From Cellulomonadaceae bacterium (GTDB taxonomy: Bacteria > Actinomycetota > Actinomycetes > Actinomycetales > Cellulomonadaceae): 5,067 nucleotides of DNA. Shown one piece after another: positions 1-4,250 of this stretch (position 1 is the stretch's first letter; every line of letters begins with the position of its first letter). The stretch lies in contig JAITCS010000119.1 of NCBI GenBank assembly GCA_031282935.1, positions 1 to 5,067 of the forward strand, given 5' to 3'. The notes beneath the pieces were generated by a model. That model worked only from the letters and a program-made list of their open reading frames with translations, was not told the DNA's origin and did no database searches. The translations under genes and the position numbers were made by a program.

Positions 1-400
1 AGGTATTCTCGGACACCGAATCGGCATTTGCGGAAGTGACGCTCATGGCGAGCACAGTCCCGGTCGCCGCGTCGACCGTTACCACCACGTCTTGCGTGGC
101 GCTGACCACGAGCACCCGATAGGTCGCGGTGCCGTTGTCACCAACCTCAAGGGCGAGTTCCCGAAACTCGCTGTCCTCAATTTGGGCCGTGGCGATGGTA
201 AGAGCTTGAGCGGCCGTGATCTGTTGTGGTTCAACGAGGTCTTGTCCGGTGGTCGGCAAGGATTGCTCGGGCAACGGTGTCCTATCTGAGCCGGTCGCCG
301 AGGCCGCTGGAGTAGAATTTGCCCCAGCGGCGTTGAAAAAGGGGGCGCACCCGGTGAGTGCGATGGCACCGAGTGTCAATAAAGCGAGTGGTTTAGCCAT
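1..400 (-). CDS. PepSY-like lipoprotein, 3' end outside window
   Basis: The minus strand is open from an ATG at 400 to the window edge, giving 133 residues without a stop. It begins MAKPLALLTLGAIALTGCAP, a lipoprotein signal peptide: one Lys, a hydrophobic core, and an LTGC lipobox with Cys18 as the lipidated residue. A Ser/Thr/Pro/Ala-rich linker (about 22-58) follows. Residues 61-117 (ITAAQALTIA ... VDAATGTVLAM) have the helix-then-strand pattern and the 'D..tG.v' turn of PepSY/YpeB-like domains. Such proteins sit on the outer face of the membrane and are usually linked to peptidase inhibition or sensing, but the exact role here is unknown. The start is chosen because it places the signal peptide at the N terminus, although no good ribosome binding site precedes it; the only strong one lies 130 bases upstream (see 512-537). 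The gene diverges from the 705-1109 gene. Confidence 0.8.
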   Translation of the reverse strand, partial: MAKPLALLTLGAIALTGCAPFFNAAGANSTPAASATGSDRTPLPEQSLPTTGQDLVEPQQITAAQALTIATAQIEDSEFRELALEVGDNGTATYRVLVVSATQDVVVTVDAATGTVLAMSVTSANADSVSENT

Positions 401-511
401 GTGGCGTCGGGAGGCAATACCGCTAGTAGGGGCCGCGTAATTCGCGCTGGCAATGCTTTTGGGTACATACACACCCACATTAAAGCCTACAGGCAAACAC
501 CCCGACTGTTT

Positions 512-537
512 TCAGGCGCACCGCATAAGCACCTCCT
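512..537 (-). promoter_or_regulatory. Strong RBS plus four-codon ORF (MRCA) upstream of lipoprotein
   Basis: On the minus strand, AGGAGGT (531-537) is followed by four bases and ATG (524-526), the same spacing as the site used by the gene at 705. The frame reads Met-Arg-Cys-Ala and stops at TGA (512-514). It is in phase with the lipoprotein that starts at 400, and no other stop intervenes between them. A GTG three codons' length further on opens an alternative 13-codon frame. It could be a leader peptide, a decayed start, or chance. The Shine-Dalgarno match itself is clear; translation of the mini-ORF is a guess. Confidence 0.35.
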
Positions 538-654
538 GGCCGAATTTGCCCTATCACCCAGCGCAAATCAGCCGCACTCGCCAAATCAACCACCCAAACT
601 ACCCCGTTTCAATAAAGCCTAAAACCGCTAACCATCCAATTTCAATCCAGCACA

Positions 655-663
655 TGTTAGGAT
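655..663 (+). promoter_or_regulatory. Candidate extended -10 promoter for the 705 gene
   Basis: TGTTAGGAT fits an extended -10 element (TG, one base, then TAGGAT). No convincing -35 hexamer lies 16-18 bases upstream, which is tolerable for an extended -10. Transcription would start near 670 and leave a leader of about 35 bases containing the AAGGAGGT ribosome binding site at 693-700. The call rests on motif inspection only. Confidence 0.3.
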
Positions 664-704
664 CAAGTAAAAGCCCGATAAAAAATCTATGTAAGGAGGT
701 AGTA

Positions 705-1109
705 ATGGAAGCGCGAGATTTTGATGACTGGAATGAAATGAATGAACGGGAAAAAGAACTCGAAACGCGTATTGCAGAGCAAGTCGGGGAATTGCCAGAG
801 TACCTAGCGTATGAAGTATTTCTCTCCGAGCATGGTTGCGAATGGGCAATGGCTGCATATGATTTACTTCAGTTTGCTTTTGTGAAAGATATTCCCATCG
901 CTGCCGATCTAGTCAAACCGGCAATCGCGTTTTGGCGCCCCCAATTCTTCAACGATTTCAGTTCAGCCTTGTTTGCGGGGCGTTGGCTCACACCAGCCGA
1001 CATCGAAGAGATTTGGGATACGAGCCTAATGCCGTCGCTAACAATAGGGCCAAACGGCGAACCAATCCTAATCCCCACCAGACAAACCCAAGAACAGGTT
1101 CCCGCCTAA
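705..1109 (+). CDS. Small acidic protein, possible MafI-type immunity protein (copy 1)
   Basis: This gene encodes 134 residues. The start is fixed by AAGGAGGT (693-700) four bases upstream of the ATG, and by alignment with the paralogue at 1313. The protein is acidic, predicted helical and has no signal peptide, so it should be cytoplasmic. Residues 1-34 (MEARDFDDWNEMNEREKELE onward) form a charged helix. Residues 40-65 (LSEHGCEWAMAAYDLL ... KDIPI) match the 'hGE..lA...L.....i.i' pattern of MafI-like and related small immunity proteins, which bind and neutralise a cognate polymorphic toxin. A conserved C-terminal block contains GRWLT, IEEIW and PNGEPI. The immunity assignment comes from pattern resemblance and tandem duplication. 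No toxin gene is visible in the window, so it may equally be an uncharacterised family. The last residues, TQEQVPA, resemble the start of the orphan frame at 1724-1876. Confidence 0.75.
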   Translation: MEARDFDDWNEMNEREKELETRIAEQVGELPEYLAYEVFLSEHGCEWAMAAYDLLQFAFVKDIPIAADLVKPAIAFWRPQFFNDFSSALFAGRWLTPADIEEIWDTSLMPSLTIGPNGEPILIPTRQTQEQVPA

Positions 1110-1221
1110 TAAATCCGTCCTAAAGCCCCGTATTCATGCACGGCCTATTACGACAGCTAAATTGGTCAAATCTCACCCCTTAGCCCAACACGATAACGCC
1201 GCGTTGCTACTGCACTATTCT

Positions 1222-1234
1222 TGTAGCTGCTACA
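1222..1234. repeat. Short perfect inverted repeat
   Basis: TGTAGC, one base, then GCTACA forms a perfect 13-bp palindrome upstream of the second paralogue. GCTAC also occurs at about 1206 and 1242, so the local motif recurs. It could be an operator half-site array or chance; no regulator can be assigned. Confidence 0.3.
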
Positions 1235-1261
1235 TTTCTGGGCTACCAACATTTAGCATTG

Positions 1262-1275
1262 CCGTGATACCACGG
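1262..1275. repeat. Short hairpin before second paralogue
   Basis: CCGTG and CACGG flank a four-base ATAC loop, a small perfect stem 37 bases before the start codon at 1313. No U-tract follows, so it is not a terminator. It could affect the leader of the second copy, but it is short enough to be chance. Confidence 0.25.
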
Positions 1276-1302
1276 TCTCGCGGCTAATAGAAGTATACCC
1301 CG

Positions 1303-1414
1303 GGAGGTAGTTATGGAAGCGCGGGATTTTGATGATTGGAATGAAATGAATGAGTGGGAAAAAGAACTCGAAACGCGCATCGCAGAGCAAGTCGGGGAAT
1401 TGCCAGAGTACCTA
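1303..1414 (+). repeat. Second copy of a 112-base near-identical segment (first copy 695-806)
   Basis: By eye alignment, 695-806 and 1303-1414 differ at only 7 of 112 positions. The segment covers the GGAGGT ribosome binding site, its spacer and the first 34 codons, with a single amino-acid change (Arg15 to Trp). Beyond codon 34 identity drops sharply to about 60 of 100 residues. This is a direct duplication with an abrupt boundary, consistent with recent gene conversion or cassette replacement downstream of a shared 5' module. Confidence 0.85.
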
Positions 1415-1717
1415 CAGCAGGAAATATATCTCTCTGAACATGGTGGCGAGTGGGCACTCGCAGCGCGTGATTTGCTCAGGTACGCATTTGTAAAAGACAT
1501 CAAAGTTGACGCTGAACTAGTTAAGCCAGCAATAGCCTTTTGGCGTGACATGTTTTTCAGCAATTCATATTCGCTCCTTTTTGCTGGAAGGTGGCTAACC
1601 TCCGAGCAAATTGAAGAGATATGGAACACTAACCTAATGCCAATACCAACAATCTGGCCAAATGGCGAACCAATCCCCGCTCAGAGGCTGGTAACGGCCC
1701 TAGAAAGCTGTTCTTGA
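1313..1717 (+). CDS. Small acidic protein, possible MafI-type immunity protein (copy 2)
   Basis: This is the paralogue of the gene at 705, also 134 residues, preceded by GGGAGGT at 1302-1308 with a four-base spacer. Residues 1-34 are nearly identical to copy 1, the remainder about 60 percent. Shared blocks are LSEHG.EWA.AA.DLL, AFVKDI, LVKPAIAFWR, LFAGRWLT, IEEIW and PNGEPI. Changes concentrate on predicted helix faces and in the last 12 residues (LVTALESCS here against RQTQEQVPA in copy 1). The function is inferred as for copy 1: a cytoplasmic partner-binding, possibly immunity, protein whose two versions may recognise different partners. The stop TGA (1715-1717) lies within a strong hairpin, and the same frame continues after a second TGA into a coding-like segment (1724-1876). 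The gene may therefore be a shortened form of a longer ancestor. Confidence 0.75.
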   Translation: MEARDFDDWNEMNEWEKELETRIAEQVGELPEYLQQEIYLSEHGGEWALAARDLLRYAFVKDIKVDAELVKPAIAFWRDMFFSNSYSLLFAGRWLTSEQIEEIWNTNLMPIPTIWPNGEPIPAQRLVTALESCS

Positions 1718-1739
1718 CCCTGACGAGGGTCAAAGACCC
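1714..1739 (+). repeat. Two overlapping, mutually exclusive hairpins at the copy 2 stop
   Basis: TTGACCCT (1714-1721) and AGGGTCAA (1726-1733) form a perfect 8-bp stem with a GACG loop. The same 3' arm can instead pair as GGGTC (1727-1731) with GACCC (1735-1739) around AAA. Only one can form at a time. The first stem buries both in-frame TGA codons (1715-1717 and 1721-1723). No U-tract follows either stem, so a classical terminator is unlikely. The arrangement resembles an attenuator-style switch or the scar of an insertion; function is unproven. Confidence 0.55.
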
Positions 1740-1876
1740 AAGAGCAGGCCATAGCCTGGGTGCGGCGACGGCTCCGCGCTAACCAGCTTGGGCGCGAGTT
1801 CTCATGGTTGAGAGAAATCGGTGTTCCAAGACGCGCCACCTTGGCGTGGCATCTTGCTCAGTGGCGGGGGGGGTAG
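1724..1876 (+). pseudogene. Orphan C-terminal-like reading frame after copy 2
   Basis: Fifty codons run in the same frame as copy 2, after TGA-CCC-TGA, and end at TAG (1874-1876). The residues (for example TQEQAIAWVRRRLRANQLG and FSWLREIGVPRRATLAWHL) are coding-like: basic, helical, Trp-rich, and ending in what could be a helix-turn-helix (LREIGVPRRATLAWHLAQW). There is no ATG and no ribosome binding site; GTG at 1760 would be the best internal start. TQEQ is also near the C terminus of copy 1, with 14 of 15 matching bases, suggesting a lost C-terminal extension of the family or a recombined remnant of another gene. Base composition is GC-richer than copy 2, which favours a separate origin. 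A small independent gene is less likely. Confidence 0.45.
1866..1873 (+). repeat. Run of eight G at the end of the orphan frame
   Basis: Eight consecutive G precede the TAG at 1874. Homopolymers of this length are prone to slippage. Loss or gain of one G would move the frame past the TAG for a short distance before another stop near 1915. The tract also lies 12 bases before the ATG at 1886 and may act as a poor, G-only ribosome binding site for that gene. Confidence 0.5.
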
Positions 1877-1885
1877 CCTATTTCT

Positions 1886-2551
1886 ATGAAATCAAAAACG
1901 CCAATTTACCCGGATAGTAACGTGACATCTGAGCGATTTCTGGGGAAGGTAAAAAGTTGGATAATGCGACATAAGATGCTATCTGCCATATTGGCTATCT
2001 TGATATTACCAGTATTACCGGGAATCTTAAGTGCACCTGCGGATACAACTGGTTCAGTGGACCAAAATATTGCGGCACCCCCGGAAGCAACACCGACCAT
2101 AGTTGAACCAGCTCAACCAACTCCACCGGTAGTCGTGCCAACTTATGATGACACTTTCGCCACTGATTTCCATTCGTTATGCTCAAGTTTAGTGGCGGGA
2201 TTTACAGAGATTGGTCTCAACGTTGAGTGCCAAAATCATACCGTATGGCAGGCAAACCACGCGCTGAATCCGGCGACTTTCCCTTACGAGTATCGAGATA
2301 TCGACATCAGTGACGACACTGGAGATTTCTCAATTACCGTTACTATGGTTCGCGATTCTGCCAATATGGAGCATTTCAGGTCACAGCTTGAGTGCGAAAA
2401 CCTATTCAACACGGCAACTTGGAATTGCGTCACCGGCGAAGCGAGAAACAATATCATTTACCATATCGCCTCGTACCGCGGCGAAACATCACTCACTCAA
2501 AGCCAACTTGACCAACTATCAACCGAATTACGGACCGTACTAGTAGGGTAA
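1886..2551 (+). CDS. Single-pass membrane protein with Pro-rich stalk and four-Cys external domain
   Basis: This gene encodes 221 residues of no recognised family. Residues 1-30 are hydrophilic and basic near the membrane (KVKSWIMRHK), and residues 31-49 form one transmembrane helix (MLSAILAILILPVLPGIL). The positive-inside rule puts the C terminus outside. Residues 50-86 are a Pro/Ala/Thr-rich stalk. Residues 87-221 form an exported domain with Cys99, Cys115, Cys170 and Cys181, enough for two disulfides, alternating strands and a helical C terminus (TQSQLDQLSTELRTVL). The start has only G-rich sequence 12 bases upstream; ATG at codon 27 or 31 would still give a signal anchor. It is on the same strand and in the same A+T-rich block as the two paralogues, and could be an anchored effector, receptor or stress protein. 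Function is unknown. Confidence 0.7.
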   Translation: MKSKTPIYPDSNVTSERFLGKVKSWIMRHKMLSAILAILILPVLPGILSAPADTTGSVDQNIAAPPEATPTIVEPAQPTPPVVVPTYDDTFATDFHSLCSSLVAGFTEIGLNVECQNHTVWQANHALNPATFPYEYRDIDISDDTGDFSITVTMVRDSANMEHFRSQLECENLFNTATWNCVTGEARNNIIYHIASYRGETSLTQSQLDQLSTELRTVLVG

Positions 2552-2557
2552 GCGCAG

Positions 2558-2570
2558 CGCCGAAACGGCG
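2558..2570. repeat. Small GC hairpin between convergent genes
   Basis: CGCCG and CGGCG flank AAA, seven bases after the stop of the membrane-protein gene and within the 88-base gap to the convergent GH13 stop. The stem is short and has no T-tract on either strand, so it is at best a weak transcription pause or terminator. The rest of this gap (2571-2639) shows nothing else that I can support. Confidence 0.3.
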
Positions 2571-2639
2571 ACCCACAACCTGTATCCAAGCCAAGTGTGG
2601 CCGTTTTGCTATCTCCTACCACCAAGTTCTACTTATGCC

Positions 2640-3965
2640 CTAGAGGTGGAGGAGGGGTTGCGCGTTTTCCCAGATGGTGGCTTTGTTGGCGTCGAGGTCT
2701 ATTTCGACATCGAGGCGACCATCGCCGCTGGTCGCGGAGGTGGAATACACGAGTTTGGTGCAGGTCAATTCCAGTTTGGTGGTTTTGGCGGTGGCGAGCC
2801 AGGGGCGGTCGCGGCGCAGGCGAATCAGGTCGCGGTAGGCGTCGAAAGTTCGGGAGTCGCCGCGCAGATCCACAGGGGAACTTGGGAACTTGGGGCGTAC
2901 CGCATCATCGCCGCCGAGTCGGTTTTCTTTGACACCCAAGAAAGCCTGCTCATCGCCCGCATAAACCGAGGGAATACCGCCTAAAGTGAACAGAATACTG
3001 GCAGCCAATAACGCTTTTTCGGCTCCGATTTTGCTCGCAATTCGGGTGACATCGTGATTTCCGATAAAGGTGTGAGGAATGAAATTGTCCAGCAATTCAT
3101 TATGGCGCCGTATTGCCCAGTCCAACTCGAATAGGTTGTTATCATGCAAGGCTGACCAAATGGCTTTCCACAATTCGTATTGCGTAGTGGTATCAACCCC
3201 ACTCCCGGCGACAAAACCGGAATAGTCGCCGTGAATTACTTCACCGAGTAGCCAAGCCTGCGGATAGTCCTGGCGCACTAGCGCCGCCACTTGGGTCCAG
3301 AAAGTTTGCGGTACACTGTAGGCCGCGTCGAGGCGCCAACCGGCAATCCCGCGCCCCAACCAATGCCGCATCACTCCGGCCACAAAAGTCACGGCCGTGT
3401 CGCTGGCGTGATTGAGGCGGGCCAGGCTCCCGTGCCCCTCCCACACTCGGGGGGTGCCGTGCCCGGCAGTTTCCCAGCTAGAGAAGTCAATATCGAACAA
3501 GTCACTCACACCCGGGCCAGTGCTGAGGTCGGCTTGCAGCCAGGGATGATCCACGCCGACATGCGAGAACACGCCGTCCAACACAATGTGTAGGCCGCGC
3601 GCATTGGCGGCGGTGATGAGGTCATCGAAATCTTGGTCAGTGCCGAGGCGCGGGTCAATCTGGTAATGGTCCAGGGTGTCGTAACCGTGGGTTTGCGCCT
3701 TGAAAATGGGCCCAAGCAGCAGCCCGGTCACCCCCAATTCGACAGCGTAATCGAGATAATCAGTGAGGCGTTTTAGGCGAGAAACAGGCTCAGAGTTATT
3801 GGATTCTGGCCGAATTGGCGCCCCGCAAAATCCGAGCGGATACACATGCCACCAAATCGAATTATCAGCCCAGTTCGTTTCCAGTTGTGGTTGCGGCGTG
3901 ATAAACTGTTCAGTGTTATTTTGTGGTTTCGACACGCTCAACCATCTGGTTGCTATCGTTTGCAT
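2640..3965 (-). CDS. Cytoplasmic GH13 alpha-amylase family glycosidase
   Basis: The 441-residue protein is complete for an actinobacterial GH13 type. It should hydrolyse or transfer alpha-1,4-linked glucans such as maltodextrins; exact specificity cannot be read. An N-terminal WWHVYPLGFCGAP (38-50) opens the TIM barrel, and HGYDT (93-97) lines the active site. Conserved region I is D130-GVFSH135, region II GWRLD213 (nucleophile), region III LLGE242 (acid/base), region IV IGNHD305 (transition-state stabiliser). The catalytic triad is therefore intact. Region I has Ser134 where Asn is usual. GGIPSVYAGDE and GGDDAVRP follow, then a short beta C-domain. No signal peptide is present, so it acts on imported sugars. 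AAAGGA (3973-3978) lies seven bases before the ATG and fixes the start. It converges with the gene at 1886 and diverges from the TetR gene. No clear -35/-10 pair is visible upstream. Confidence 0.92.
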   Translation of the reverse strand: MQTIATRWLSVSKPQNNTEQFITPQPQLETNWADNSIWWHVYPLGFCGAPIRPESNNSEPVSRLKRLTDYLDYAVELGVTGLLLGPIFKAQTHGYDTLDHYQIDPRLGTDQDFDDLITAANARGLHIVLDGVFSHVGVDHPWLQADLSTGPGVSDLFDIDFSSWETAGHGTPRVWEGHGSLARLNHASDTAVTFVAGVMRHWLGRGIAGWRLDAAYSVPQTFWTQVAALVRQDYPQAWLLGEVIHGDYSGFVAGSGVDTTTQYELWKAIWSALHDNNLFELDWAIRRHNELLDNFIPHTFIGNHDVTRIASKIGAEKALLAASILFTLGGIPSVYAGDEQAFLGVKENRLGGDDAVRPKFPSSPVDLRGDSRTFDAYRDLIRLRRDRPWLATAKTTKLELTCTKLVYSTSATSGDGRLDVEIDLDANKATIWENAQPLLHL

Positions 3966-4049
3966 TTTATGATCCTTTAGTTCTTTATTACTGTATTTGC
4001 TGGCAGGTAACTTATAGGCTTCTGCTCAACTTTTATTTTCAGGTATAAG

Positions 4050-4076
4050 GGCGTGGTGTTACCACGCCAGGTTTTT
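4050..4076 (+). terminator. Perfect 8-bp hairpin with T-run (IR1)
   Basis: GGCGTGGT (4050-4057), loop GTT, ACCACGCC (4061-4068), then three bases and TTTTT (4072-4076). In plus orientation this is a plausible rho-independent terminator that would shield the TetR gene from transcription entering antisense to the GH13 gene. It is also a 19-bp palindrome similar in design to the one at 4090-4108, so a protein-binding site for control of the GH13 gene is an equal alternative. The T-run is short and offset from the stem. Confidence 0.5.
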
Positions 4077-4089
4077 CTGCCTTATTCAC

Positions 4090-4108
4090 TGCGCGGTTGC
4101 ACCGCGCA
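4090..4108. repeat. Second 19-bp palindrome (IR2)
   Basis: TGCGCGGT, loop TGC, ACCGCGCA is a perfect palindrome with the same 8-3-8 layout as IR1 and a related arm (GGCGTGGT against TGCGCGGT, six of eight bases equal). The centres lie 40 bp apart. No T-run follows. It lies 125-143 bases upstream of the GH13 start and about 50 upstream of the TetR promoter. A paired operator is the most natural reading, but the protein is unknown. Confidence 0.45.
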
Positions 4109-4157
4109 CCCTAACCTGCAATAAAGCGCGAATAGTGGCCTAAAAAATCTGCCGAAT

Positions 4158-4186
4158 TTGAGCACTGCCAACTTTCGTAATACAAT
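4158..4186 (+). promoter_or_regulatory. Promoter of the TetR gene
   Basis: TTGAGC (4158-4163), a 17-base spacer and TACAAT (4181-4186) form a near-consensus housekeeping promoter. Transcription should start at about 4193, at the first base of the palindromic operator, so a bound repressor would block initiation. The leader of about 58 bases carries the second operator and AGGA (4241-4244) six bases before the ATG at 4251. Confidence 0.7.
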
Positions 4187-4192
4187 GTCCAA

Positions 4193-4215
4193 GTTAGTGA
4201 ATCAGATTCACTAAC
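4193..4215. promoter_or_regulatory. TetR-type operator O1, perfect 23-bp palindrome
   Basis: GTTAGTGAATC, a central A, GATTCACTAAC: the two 11-base arms match perfectly. The core is TAGTGAA (4195-4201), five bases, TTCACTA (4207-4213). It lies immediately downstream of the -10 box and 36 bases before the TetR start codon, the classic place for an autorepression site. Confidence 0.85.
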
Positions 4216-4216
4216 G

Positions 4217-4235
4217 TAGTAAATCTAGTTCACTA
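4217..4235. promoter_or_regulatory. TetR-type operator O2, one-mismatch palindrome
   Basis: TAGTAAA (4217-4223), TCTAG, TTCACTA (4229-4235) repeats the O1 core geometry with a single arm mismatch. The centres of O1 and O2 are 22 bp apart, close to two helical turns, so two repressor dimers could sit on the same face of the DNA. The degenerate left arm suggests a weaker, cooperatively filled site. Confidence 0.7.
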
Positions 4236-4250
4236 ACGCCAGGATGTCAA

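Larger units (their letters stand above)
401..704. other. Non-coding divergent intergenic region
   Basis: About 300 bases separate the minus-strand lipoprotein start from the plus-strand gene at 705. The plus frame of that gene stays open back to 453, but the upstream part reads as low-complexity Pro/His/Asn-rich sequence with no ribosome binding site, so I treat it as untranslated. The region holds a candidate extended -10 promoter for the plus strand and a strong minus-strand Shine-Dalgarno site with a tiny reading frame, both listed separately. I see no tRNA or convincing terminator in it. Confidence 0.6.
1110..1312. other. Spacer between the two paralogues
   Basis: This spacer of about 200 bases has no supported gene. 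It lacks a clear rho-independent terminator after the first paralogue and a clear -35/-10 pair before the second, so co-transcription of the two cannot be excluded. It contains two short perfect inverted repeats (1222-1234 and 1262-1275) and a GGGAGGT ribosome binding site (1302-1308) four bases before the ATG at 1313. Apart from the last ten bases before the start codon, it does not resemble the region upstream of the first copy. Confidence 0.6.

Noticed and set aside
453..704. Longer N terminus for the first paralogue, starting at 453
   Set aside because: The frame is open but encodes low-complexity His/Pro/Asn-rich sequence without a ribosome binding site. The ATG at 705 has an excellent one and matches the start of the paralogue.
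1715..1723. General reassignment of UGA as a sense codon
   Set aside because: The GH13, TetR and membrane-protein genes use TGG for Trp, contain no internal TGA, and have normal conserved motifs, so the standard code applies.
2595..2984. 129-codon plus-strand frame opposite the GH13 gene
   Set aside because: It is Gly/Ala/Val-rich and lies antisense to the 3' end of a gene with an intact catalytic triad; no independent coding evidence.
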